Source: Fidelibacterota bacterium
Lineage (GTDB): Bacteria > Fidelibacterota > UBA8477
NCBI GenBank assembly: GCA_021734045.1
Contig: JAIPJR010000007.1
Location: 1 to 46,140 of the forward strand
DNA length: 46,140 nt
Reading direction: 5' to 3'
Shown: positions 27,064 through 34,424 of the stretch, in pieces
How positions within the stretch are numbered: the first letter of the stretch is position 1
How the letters are laid out: the number at the start of each line of letters is the position of its first letter
The notes under the pieces: model-generated
Databases searched by the model: none
What the model was told of the DNA's origin: nothing
The model's input: the letters and a program-made list of their open reading frames with translations, nothing else
Position numbers and translations under genes: made by a program

Positions 27064-27142
27064 CAAAAAAATTCTATGCAGAATTGTTTAACAATGACCA
27101 ATTGCCTGCAATCATTGATTGGGGCAGGGGAGGTATAAAGGG

Positions 27143-27967
27143 ATGCGAAACACATTCCGACTGGTTGTCATGCTCACCGGTTTAATCTCATTAGCCTGGG
27201 CGCAAACCAACATCAAGGTGACCTGTAATGTCCGCAATGCGGAATTCTATTATGTGGCCACCACAGAAGGTGGTATCCGGTATCTGGAAGAAAATGGCTT
27301 GCAGAATTTCCTGGAATCCCAACGGGGAAAACTAAAAGGTCCTTTTATTTTTGATTTTGAAATCGCGCTGGCCAATGTAGGCGGACCGGATGAGACCCAC
27401 TTTTTCGTCCTGCTCCGCAAAAAAGGGTACCGTGATTACTACAAAATCTACCCCATTCAACCCAATATCAACATTACCTGGCATTCCAAACGGGGACCCA
27501 TTTATTATCCGCTTACACCGGTTCTGGGTGTAATTCCCGGTGTGGTACTGCCCTTAGGTACGCCCCAATTTGTGCAGGATAAAAGCGGACGGGGCAAATT
27601 TCACCTCTGGACCCAGATCTTGACTGTGGGTGCCGCCACCTCCTTCAATTTTCTGGCGGAGGACGCCCGCTCCAAGCATCTGGATGCCCGTGAACGCTCC
27701 ATGGACATGAGTCTGCCGCTGGAAGAGCGGATAACGGCCGCGCAGGATGATAACGACTATATTGATCAGTACGACCAGTTCGTTCAATACGGACAGTACG
27801 CTGTCATGGCCTTTGGGGCACTCTATACCTGGCAAGTTCTGGAAGGGTTACTGGCAACTCCCGGCGCCGACAGCCCCAATTGGGAGAGTCCCAAACCCCT
27901 GTTTACCGGCGGCGTCAGTCTTACCGGTTCACCCATGCTGGCAGCCGGCATTCAGATTAACTTTTGA
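27143..27967 (+). CDS. Exported protein resembling DUF5683, unknown function
   Basis: A 274-aa protein. ATG 27143 follows GGGGAGG at a workable distance and begins a signal peptide (LVVMLTGLISLAWAQ). An N-terminal beta-rich part (NVRNAEFYYVATTEGG, KKGYRDYYKIYP) is followed by two hydrophobic hairpins with VIPGVVLPLGTPQFVQ, HLWTQILTVGAATSF and YGQYAVMAFGALYTWQVLEG. A PG...Q turn plus paired helices is what DUF5683-type proteins of FCB bacteria show, but that match is by eye. It ends in Phe after beta-like residues (MLAAGIQINF). It is separated from the preceding gene by 79 bases, the largest gap in the cluster, so an internal promoter is possible. Confidence 0.68.
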   Translation: MRNTFRLVVMLTGLISLAWAQTNIKVTCNVRNAEFYYVATTEGGIRYLEENGLQNFLESQRGKLKGPFIFDFEIALANVGGPDETHFFVLLRKKGYRDYYKIYPIQPNINITWHSKRGPIYYPLTPVLGVIPGVVLPLGTPQFVQDKSGRGKFHLWTQILTVGAATSFNFLAEDARSKHLDARERSMDMSLPLEERITAAQDDNDYIDQYDQFVQYGQYAVMAFGALYTWQVLEGLLATPGADSPNWESPKPLFTGGVSLTGSPMLAAGIQINF

Positions 27968-27978
27968 GGATATTCTTT

Positions 27979-28848
27979 ATGAAATCCATACACACATTTA
28001 AAAACCTGGGAAAAACCCTTCTGCCGGTAACCCTTGGGCTGCTGGTAGCCTGCACGAACCTGCTGGAGCCTGAACCGCTCTCGGAGAACTACAACCCCCT
28101 GGATCCGGATCACTATTCACCACCCCAAATCATCCTGGCTGATTTACCCGCCGACGGTATCACCACTAATCTGCGCCAATTGCCACTGAGCTTTGGGGGT
28201 GATTGGGCTGAGCTGACTCAATATCGCTGGCAGACAGGAATCAGCGGGCATTTGTCAGCCTGGACAGAATGGCGTGATGGTGGTACCTTCTCCGATTCAG
28301 CAAACCTCTACCAGGGGCTCTTGGATACGCTGTTCCTGGATGAAACCTATGGTACGGAATCCTTTACCGTAAAAATCCAGGCCAAATATTCCAGTGAAAC
28401 TACCGCGTCCGATTCGCTCACCCGGATTTTTACCGTTGACGCGCTCCAATCACCCACTGCTGTGCTGCGACCTCAGGCCGTTTATACCACCGGCGGGGCG
28501 TTTGAACTGGAACTCTGTTTTGACAGCATGGCAGATTGGACCGCGGCTGATCTGGTGGTGAATTTTGATTCCACCGCCATTGAATTCACTGCAGTGGTTA
28601 CGGTGAGCAATGGTGCCGGATTGAGTGTGTACGATATCGGGACGGATGCCGTGAATCTTAGCCTGGGAAATTATGGAAATGCCCAACCGGTGGTAATCAA
28701 ACTCTCCGGGCAGGCAGACGACACTCCCGGTGTATATGATATTACGCTCACAGACACGCGATTCATGGATGGTCCCACTACTTCGGATACCTTTACTGCC
28801 GAAACCACTATCAGCCGGGTAATTGTGTTGCCCGAGTCTGATGATTAA
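27979..28848 (+). CDS. Lipoprotein with cohesin-like domain
   Basis: A 289-aa predicted lipoprotein. ATG 27979 sits 8 bases after TGAGGA, and the signal peptide ends in LLVAC. Residues ~35-150 are beta-rich with FnIII- or Ig-like character (LSFGGDWAELTQYRWQTG). Residues ~155-285 follow the cohesin pattern: a GG-start strand, LVVNFDSTAIEFTAV (the usual YDP..L.f..v), a Gly-rich loop, then VVIKLSGQADDTPGVYDITL. Cohesins bind dockerins, and a dockerin-like segment is present in the giant secreted protein 16 kb upstream. The link between the two is inference. The gene overlaps the next start by one base. Confidence 0.7.
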   Translation: MKSIHTFKNLGKTLLPVTLGLLVACTNLLEPEPLSENYNPLDPDHYSPPQIILADLPADGITTNLRQLPLSFGGDWAELTQYRWQTGISGHLSAWTEWRDGGTFSDSANLYQGLLDTLFLDETYGTESFTVKIQAKYSSETTASDSLTRIFTVDALQSPTAVLRPQAVYTTGGAFELELCFDSMADWTAADLVVNFDSTAIEFTAVVTVSNGAGLSVYDIGTDAVNLSLGNYGNAQPVVIKLSGQADDTPGVYDITLTDTRFMDGPTTSDTFTAETTISRVIVLPESDD

Positions 28849-29993
28849 TGCTTTTTACTCAGGAAAGATTACGTTTAACCATGAGAAATTTTACCATCGT
28901 TTATCGCTTTGACTTGACACGGTTTCTGCGCCGTGGCGTGACGCTTGCCGCGGTATTTTTTAGCCTCCTGGCTGGTCTGAATCAACCAGTGCTGGCCCAG
29001 GAGGCCGAGTTGATTGAAATTGTCATTTACGACTTTTCCGGAAACGAGCTCACCACGGTGACGCCGGAAGAGTTTGAGTTGGTGGCACCCCAGAAAGGTG
29101 ACCGCCGATTTCGACTGGTCACAGACGAATCGGGCAAACTGTTTGTCCGTGCCCGGGAGATGCGTGCCGCTCTGGAGTCCGGCGATGTGGTGCAGCTCCG
29201 CTATATTGGGGATAATCTCCAGTACCGCTACAGCAACTCCGGCATGGTGACATATTTCGACGATATCACCTATTTGGAATTTGAGGTTTCACTGCTCTCA
29301 TCTCTGCGGATTCAACTCACCAATTTCAGTCCCATTAAGTCCGACCCGGCTGCCGATGTGGTGCGTTATGGCACAGAAGAAAATATTGCAATTGATGATA
29401 AAAACGGCTTTTTTGTTTTCGTTACCGGCGCTGGTAAACAGGAGCTGCAAATCAATATTAAGGGTTTTCAGGAAGTACGATTTGACATTAATGAAGAAGC
29501 GTTCACCACCAACCCTGAGATGAAGCGCGAGGTGAGTGTCATGCTCATTCCTGAAACCAATTATAAACTCTATTTCCGCGGCATGTACCTCATGGAATTG
29601 GGCTACTTTGCTGAAGCGGAACAGGTATTTACCCAGGCACTGGGGATTGGTACCGATCACTCTTTCAGCGAATGGCTCTATCCCAATTTCTTTATTCAAT
29701 ATTGCCGTTACAATGCCGGCAAACAGGTAGACTATAATCGCGTGCTCCAGATTGGTAATCAGGCTAAGCTGAATGATCCCCTCATGGCGGCACAGGTGTT
29801 TCACTTCCTCTATCAGGTGTATGGTCGTGTGAGCATGCCCGGTGTCCAGTCTGCCGAAGAGGTGGCATTGGCAGCCAAGCAGGCGTTGGATGAGGAGCAG
29901 CTAATTTTTGGTGATCAACGCTTTTATTATTTCAAAATCGGCAGCCGGCTCATTACTGGCATTAATGCCGCAGCAGGTGAAAAAAAAACGTAA
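28848..29993 (+). CDS. Exported TPR-like protein, N-terminal half of a frameshift-split outer-membrane protein
   Basis: A 381-aa zero-frame product. It begins with a coupled TAATG start (ATG 28881 is an alternative) and a signal peptide ending NQPVLAQE. Residues ~50-215 are beta-rich and carboxypeptidase-regulatory-like in feel (IEIVIYDFSGNELTTVTPEEF). Residues ~230-365 are helical and TPR-like (YLMELGYFAEAEQVFTQALG). The frame ends GEKKT at a TAA immediately after a run of nine A. The -1 frame is open from the same A-run for another 419 codons with no start codon near its beginning, so the two frames probably form one ~799-aa protein. Confidence 0.75.
   Translation: MLFTQERLRLTMRNFTIVYRFDLTRFLRRGVTLAAVFFSLLAGLNQPVLAQEAELIEIVIYDFSGNELTTVTPEEFELVAPQKGDRRFRLVTDESGKLFVRAREMRAALESGDVVQLRYIGDNLQYRYSNSGMVTYFDDITYLEFEVSLLSSLRIQLTNFSPIKSDPAADVVRYGTEENIAIDDKNGFFVFVTGAGKQELQINIKGFQEVRFDINEEAFTTNPEMKREVSVMLIPETNYKLYFRGMYLMELGYFAEAEQVFTQALGIGTDHSFSEWLYPNFFIQYCRYNAGKQVDYNRVLQIGNQAKLNDPLMAAQVFHFLYQVYGRVSMPGVQSAEEVALAAKQALDEEQLIFGDQRFYYFKIGSRLITGINAAAGEKKT
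29980..29988 (+). other. Nine-adenine slippery tract, candidate -1 frameshift or transcriptional-slippage site
   Basis: Frame-0 codons read GAA AAA AAA ACG TAA. Slipping back one base at A AAA AAA (29981-29987) gives AAA AAC GTA AGT and opens the downstream frame. A Shine-Dalgarno-like AGGTG lies immediately upstream. The downstream frame has a stop (TGA 29978-29980) just before the tract and no ATG, GTG or TTG before 30155. A single-base sequencing or assembly error in the homopolymer would look the same. Confidence 0.6.
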
Positions 29994-31246
29994 GTTCAGC
30001 GCTGCCAGCCCCAATACTTCCTTCAGAATCGGTATCGGCCCAACCGGTTGACACGGTTCAAACCCAACCAGAAGACGTAAACGATGCGCCAGAGGTTTTT
30101 ACTCCTTCCATTTACTGGACGGCTGCTGAATTACAGCAAATTGAACAGAATCTGGTGCCTGCTCGCCAGGTGGTAAATCCGGCTGACTGGAACAATGCCC
30201 CCAAACTGCGTCCTCAGTTCCAGGGTACTTTCTCGGCTTTCACATCCACAAATGCCATGGATTACAACTATCTGGAGGACGGTGAGGTGGGTGTCCCAAC
30301 ACGCATCCATACCTATGAAGATTCGGTGGAACACCTGTATGGCAATGGTCAAATCGCCTTCCGGTTCGGACCCCTCTCCTTTAATCTGGGATATTTTCAC
30401 GGAAATACGACCGTTGAAAATTTGAACAGTCCCGGCGCCCAAGCCCTGCGTCAAATCGGCATCCAAAAATCATGGAATGCAGGGGCCGCCCTAAATTTAT
30501 TACCAGGGCTGTCTGTGGGAGCTAACTACAATTCCCACAATTTTTCTCTGGAATATCAAAATCAACCCCTGGCTCTCTTTGATGACGGCGATTGGATAAC
30601 CATTGGCGAAGAGCAAGCTGATTATGAAACCTACGATGTGGGGGCCACCTTAAACAGCGGCAGTTTTTATCTGGGCGGGTGGGTAACTGATCTGGGGGAT
30701 GATGTGGTATGGCACGGCGGTGGTGGTGGCATCCTTGGTCAGGATACCATTCCTCTGCGCCAGACGTACCATGCGTTTTTGAGCTTTCCCTTTGTCACGT
30801 CTCGTTTGGTGCTGGGAAATCATGTGAGTTTTCAGACCTTCGAAGATTCGGCGCAGGTGATGGAGGTGTGGCTACCCACCCAGCGGATTAATGCCTCCTG
30901 GACCGCTTCGCTGAATGCCGCTTTCACGTGGCGAACGAGCCTGAGTTTATTGTACCGGGTTGACATGCGTCTGGGAGAATATACCCAGGATAAACCGGAC
31001 GATATTTATGATGATGTTGATGAATATGACGATGTGACACCGGAGGTAACGATAACCCAGAGTGTGGGTCTTCAACTCTCAGTGCCCATCGGTTCTTACC
31101 AGCTCTCCGGCTTCATCGCGCAGCAGCAGCATAATGGTATCCAGCGTAGCATCGTTCGATATAGTCCCAGCATCATCAATCTTGTGGAGCGCACCCAGGC
31201 GTATGATACAACCATCCTTGGCGTCACCCTGGCTGCCAGTTTTTAA
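29987..31246 (+). CDS. Outer-membrane beta-barrel domain, C-terminal part of the frameshift-split protein
   Basis: A 419-residue open frame that continues the TPR-like protein in the -1 frame. Residues ~1-60 of this part are a Pro/Glu/Ser-rich linker (SSALPAPILPSESV, VDTVQTQPEDV). From ~75 onward, alternating amphipathic strands with aromatic girdle residues appear (GQIAFRFGPLSFNLGYFHG, YDVGATLNSGSFYLGGW). The protein ends LGVTLAASF, the terminal-Phe signature recognised by the BAM complex. The first in-frame start is GTG 30155, which would lack a signal peptide, so independent translation would not give an exported barrel. This is the last gene of the envelope cluster and is followed by a terminator. 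Confidence 0.75.
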   Translation, partial: NVSSALPAPILPSESVSAQPVDTVQTQPEDVNDAPEVFTPSIYWTAAELQQIEQNLVPARQVVNPADWNNAPKLRPQFQGTFSAFTSTNAMDYNYLEDGEVGVPTRIHTYEDSVEHLYGNGQIAFRFGPLSFNLGYFHGNTTVENLNSPGAQALRQIGIQKSWNAGAALNLLPGLSVGANYNSHNFSLEYQNQPLALFDDGDWITIGEEQADYETYDVGATLNSGSFYLGGWVTDLGDDVVWHGGGGGILGQDTIPLRQTYHAFLSFPFVTSRLVLGNHVSFQTFEDSAQVMEVWLPTQRINASWTASLNAAFTWRTSLSLLYRVDMRLGEYTQDKPDDIYDDVDEYDDVTPEVTITQSVGLQLSVPIGSYQLSGFIAQQQHNGIQRSIVRYSPSIINLVERTQAYDTTILGVTLAASF

Positions 31247-31260
31247 TCCAACGATGTAAA

Positions 31261-31290
31261 AACCGGTTTTTAACCGGGGACAATTTTTTT
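31261..31290 (+). terminator. Probable terminator at the end of the caspase/ABC cluster
   Basis: CCGGTT (31263-31268) pairs perfectly with AACCGG (31272-31277) around a TTT loop. A run of seven T starts 6 bases after the stem. It sits 15 bases past the barrel-gene stop and separates the cluster from the iron-type operon. Confidence 0.6.
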
Positions 31291-31310
31291 CCGGAGCGAT
31301 GAAAAAATCG

Positions 31311-31339
31311 TTGCCAATGTTCTATGTCCTAATTAGTAT
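31311..31339 (+). promoter_or_regulatory. Sigma-70-like promoter for the porin/flavoprotein operon
   Basis: TTGCCA (31311-31316) and TAGTAT (31334-31339) are separated by exactly 17 bases, matching 5/6 and 4/6 of the -35 and -10 consensus. The predicted start lies inside the Fur-like palindrome, ~80 bases before the porin ATG. Confidence 0.5.
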
Positions 31340-31376
31340 TGAGACACATTCTCATTTAGAAAGCTGTGTGAGAATG
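31340..31376. promoter_or_regulatory. Fur-box-like operator overlapping the promoter
   Basis: TGAGACA-C-ATTCTCA (31340-31354) fits the 7-1-7 Fur inverted-repeat layout. The right half is perfect and the left half matches 5 of 7 against TGAGAAT. A further perfect half-site, TGAGAATG, lies at 31369-31376 and forms an 8-bp dyad with CATTCTCA (31347-31354). Its position directly after the -10 element would let iron-loaded Fur block transcription. Binding is inferred. Confidence 0.5.
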
Positions 31377-31425
31377 GTAAATTGGATAGGGGTGAACGGA
31401 GAAAAATGCTGAAAGGAGCACACCA

Positions 31426-32544
31426 TTGAACAAGCTGAGAACAAGCGTTCTTGCCCTCGTCGGTTTTATGTTGATTCATGCCGGAGCCACATTACCTGCT
31501 CAGGATTTAGATAAAATATTCTTCCGACCCCAAACCACGATTGGCGGGTATGGGGAATTACACTATAACAGTAGTAAACCAGAAAATGGCCGCAACAGTG
31601 CTACATTGGATTTTCACCGGTTTGTCCTGTTTTTCAGTCACGCCTGGAGTGAAGAATTCGCATTCAAGTCCGAATTGGAAATCGAACACAATCTCATTGC
31701 AGGCGGTAAATCTTCAGGTGAAGTGGAGTTGGAGCAGGCTTATGTGGATTATCACCCCAATTCATACTGGGGTATTCAAGCAGGTGTCCTGCTCCCATCG
31801 GTTGGGATTATTAATGAATTCCACGAACCGCCCCTCTTTTTTGGCGTGGAGCGGCCGGACTATCACAAAGTCATTATTCCCACCACCTGGTTTGGGAATG
31901 GTGCGGCTATTTATGGGAATATTGTCCAACTGGATTATCGTGTTGTTGTGATGGAGGGGCTCGATGGCACCGGATTTTCCGCCAAAGAGGGCATCCGCGG
32001 TGGTCGCCTGAAGGGCTATAAAGCTGATGCCACTCACCCGGTGATAAACCTGAGTCTGAGCAAGCGGAATTGGCTGGGTATGAATTTGGGTGGTTCCGTA
32101 ACCATGACCCAGGCGTCGGATACGCTGAACGGTACATCAGCGGTGAATCAGACGCTGGTAAGTGAATTTCACCTCCAGTTCACACAATCTAATTTCCACG
32201 CCACCGCTGAGATGGGACAGATTCAGTACGATCGGCCGGATCTGGTGGGTGGTGTTTCCGCTGCCCGTGGTATCTATGTGGATTTGGGGTATGATTTAGC
32301 GCCATTACTGGGATTGAGCGGTGCCGTCATTCCCTGGGTGCGGTATAGTGATATTAACACCGCAGCGAAGACAGACGGCACTATTCCCAACCTGGATCAG
32401 CAGCACCGGTATGCACTTTGGCGAGTGGGGTTACAGGTTAAACCGTTGCCGGATGTGGTTTATAAACTGGATTTCGGTAAGAAAATGCCGGAAACGGGTG
32501 CTGATGTCTCTCAGTTGAATCTGGGTGTGGGGTATATGTTTTGA
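31426..32544 (+). CDS. Outer-membrane porin, phosphate-selective porin O/P-like
   Basis: A 372-aa barrel protein. GAAAGGAG lies just before the ATG. The signal peptide ends ATLPAQD. The mature part opens with TTIGGYGELHYN and contains ATLDFHRFVLFFSHAWSEEFAFKSELEIEHN, split here only by short turns, the usual start of OprO/P-like porins; the C-terminus LNLGVGYMF ends in Phe. Strands such as VELEQAYVDY and YWGIQAGVLLPSVG fit the family. It is the first gene of a three-gene operon (TTGA overlap with the next). The Fur-like operator upstream suggests that it admits an iron-related substrate rather than phosphate, but that is inference. Confidence 0.82.
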   Translation: MNKLRTSVLALVGFMLIHAGATLPAQDLDKIFFRPQTTIGGYGELHYNSSKPENGRNSATLDFHRFVLFFSHAWSEEFAFKSELEIEHNLIAGGKSSGEVELEQAYVDYHPNSYWGIQAGVLLPSVGIINEFHEPPLFFGVERPDYHKVIIPTTWFGNGAAIYGNIVQLDYRVVVMEGLDGTGFSAKEGIRGGRLKGYKADATHPVINLSLSKRNWLGMNLGGSVTMTQASDTLNGTSAVNQTLVSEFHLQFTQSNFHATAEMGQIQYDRPDLVGGVSAARGIYVDLGYDLAPLLGLSGAVIPWVRYSDINTAAKTDGTIPNLDQQHRYALWRVGLQVKPLPDVVYKLDFGKKMPETGADVSQLNLGVGYMF

Positions 32545-33119
32545 TACGTTATTATTTTTTTGGGTTTCGCTTCCTGGCGATCGTCGGGTGCCTTTTCCTG
32601 GCGATTCCTCAGGTACTAAATGCCGGTGTCCGTGAGGAGGCCGAAGGGGTGATCCGCGACTTTTTTCCTGACGCAAAATCCATCGAATTCCAGGCTTTGG
32701 CGCTGCAAAATGATGCCCGAACCGTCGCTGAGCAAACCGCTGGCCAGGCGTTTTTATTGGACAAACTCTACTATTGGGAAATTCGTTCCGGTGAAAGCAT
32801 TCTGGGATATGCCGTATTGGATAATGTGAAGGGCAAAGCCCATCCAATAACCTACCTGGTGCTATTCTCGTCTGAATTAAAAGTGCAGCGTGTCCGCGTG
32901 ATTCGCTACCGGGAACAGATTGGTGGTGCAATTCAGGAACCACGCTGGTTGGAGCAGTTTCGCGGAAGGGACAGGCATTCCGGGTTTGACCCGGGACGGC
33001 ATATTGACGGCATCAGCGGGGCGACCATCTCCGTGAATGCCATCAGCCGGGGGGTTCAGCGCATCACCGTATATTTATCACAATTAGCCAATAACACAGT
33101 TGCAGCGGATATGGAATGA
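32541..33119 (+). CDS. FMN-binding domain protein, predicted to be covalently flavinylated
   Basis: A 192-aa exported protein. The only sensible start is TTG 32541, which overlaps the porin stop; TGGGG lies a suitable distance upstream. Residues 1-28 form a signal peptide (FLAIVGCLFLAIPQVLNA). The FMN-binding domain ends with DGISGATIS (156-164), the motif that the flavin transferase ApbE modifies on its Thr (Thr162 here). Such domains carry electrons outside the cytoplasm, as in RnfG and NqrC. No apbE is seen in the window. It is coupled to the following membrane protein by an ATGA overlap, which suggests the two form a membrane-to-periplasm electron path. Confidence 0.85.
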   Translation: MIRYYFFGFRFLAIVGCLFLAIPQVLNAGVREEAEGVIRDFFPDAKSIEFQALALQNDARTVAEQTAGQAFLLDKLYYWEIRSGESILGYAVLDNVKGKAHPITYLVLFSSELKVQRVRVIRYREQIGGAIQEPRWLEQFRGRDRHSGFDPGRHIDGISGATISVNAISRGVQRITVYLSQLANNTVAADME

Positions 33120-33634
33120 TATTGGAAAATCTGACACTCTCCCAACTACCGGTAACGCTAAAGCGGGTGTTACTGGCCATGTTAATAACCCTGACTGTAG
33201 GCGTTTCGCTGGGGTTGAGCCTGGTCTTTTTTACCACTTCAGCCCACCCGGAGGGTATTTCCCGTCATTACCAGGGTGACCAGCCGGTGGATGAGTTAGA
33301 GATTCCCGAAAAATATCCCATGCCGGTGAAGGAATTACTCATTACCACCCATAATCATATTCTCACCTTCACATTCATTTTCGGCATTTTGGGTATTTTG
33401 ATTCAATTTGTCTCCCGACTTACCCCATCCATGAAACAGTCATTGGGCCTGGAACCCTTTCTCTCGATTCTGCTCACCTTCGGGTCCATGTGGGGGATTC
33501 GTTTCATCCACAGTGGCTTTGTGTGGTTGATGCTGGCCAGTTCTATGGTGATGTACCTCTCGTTTTACCTCATGGTCGTGTTGCTTGTTATGGATTTAAC
33601 GGGCGAAACCGATTTGAAGGAGCGCGCTGGTTAA
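33116..33634 (+). CDS. Four-helix membrane protein, partner of the FMN-binding protein
   Basis: A 172-aa protein with four predicted membrane helices (~16-38, 78-100, 110-130, 135-160) and a ~38-residue outer loop after the first. Histidines sit at or inside helices 2 and 3 (TTHNHILTFTF and GIRFIHSGF). Paired intramembrane His residues are the usual ligands of b-type haem, so a quinol- or haem-linked role is plausible but unproven. The start overlaps the previous stop (ATGA). No established family name is recognised. Together with the flavoprotein and porin it may form an iron-responsive redox module. Confidence 0.7.
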   Translation: MILENLTLSQLPVTLKRVLLAMLITLTVGVSLGLSLVFFTTSAHPEGISRHYQGDQPVDELEIPEKYPMPVKELLITTHNHILTFTFIFGILGILIQFVSRLTPSMKQSLGLEPFLSILLTFGSMWGIRFIHSGFVWLMLASSMVMYLSFYLMVVLLVMDLTGETDLKERAG

Positions 33635-33640
33635 TCCGAA

Positions 33641-34016
33641 CCCCTCTTTTGTTCTCCCCTTGGAAAGGGGAGAAAACGAACCTTTCCTCCCCTTGAGATA
33701 AGGGGAGGCGCTGGTCCCGTGAAAGTCAACCTTTGGTTGAGCATTTCACCGGGGCTGGAGGGGATCGAATTTCTTCGGCCAGCGCTGAGTCGAATGGCGA
33801 ACTTTTCCAGCCCCTCTTTTGTTCTCCCCTTGGAAAGGGGAGAAAACGCACGCTTCCTTGCCTTGAGATAAGGGGAGGCGCTGATCCCGTGAAAGTCAAC
33901 CTTTGGTTGAGCATTTCACCGGGGCAGGAGGGGATCGAATTTCTTTGGCCAGCGCTGAGTCGAATGGCGGACTTTTCCAACCCCTCTTTTGTTCTCCCCT
34001 TGGGAAGGGGAGAAAA
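33641..34016. repeat. 170-bp tandem repeat, two full copies plus a 36-bp partial
   Basis: Copies start at 33641, 33811 and 33981 with CCCCTCTTTTGTTCTCCCC, an exact 170-base period. Each unit holds two hairpins, CTCCCCTT..AAGGGGAG and CTCCCCTTGAGATAAGGGGAG (second copy slightly diverged), and a GTCAACCTTTGGTTGA dyad. Differences between copies are scattered substitutions. ORFs running through it are by-products of the repeat. The array fills most of the gap between the flavoprotein operon and the polysaccharide kinase. Confidence 0.9.
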
Positions 34017-34424
34017 ACATTTGGCCTCAGTGAGCGTTGCGTTCGGCTCTGCGTTTTAGCGGTTTAATTTATTCTGTGTTGATCTGCGTTCATCTGCGGC
34101 AAAAAATGGTAATCCTCCTGATTTTGTGACAAATCTCATTTTGACATTCAATCGCTGCAATTCAGTCTGAATTGCGCCAACTGCTGCTTCCCTCCGGCAA
34201 GGGTATGGGTTATAATACCGCGCTCGATTTTTCTTGATCACACCCACCTTCACCACCCCTGCGTGTTAGGATTTGGGAGTGAGTTACCGGAGGTATGGAC
34301 GCGAAGGGATTAAAAAAAGGTAAGTAGATAAATAGACCGCGTTTATATTTCCTCAAAACATTTACGAATAATGATGAAGACATTACAGCAGATCATTACA
34401 AGCCTTTAAAGAATTGGAACAACA
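34017..34424. other. Intergenic leader of the polysaccharide kinase, with a 19-bp palindrome
   Basis: The stretch has no credible gene. GCAATTCAG-T-CTGAATTGC (34157-34175) is a perfect 9-bp dyad with one central base, just 10 bases after a TTGACA (34141-34146), and resembles a repressor operator. TATAAT occurs at 34211-34216 inside a GGTAT/ATACC dyad, without a clear -35 at 17 bases. The segment around 34075-34105 (TGTTGATCTGCGTTCATCTG) resembles another low-complexity spacer motif near 42640. Operator and promoter assignments are tentative. Confidence 0.4.

Noticed and set aside
33733-34059. 108-codon ORF through the 170-bp tandem repeat
   Set aside because: Its sequence duplicates with the repeat unit, shows no domain, and lies wholly in palindromic spacer DNA.
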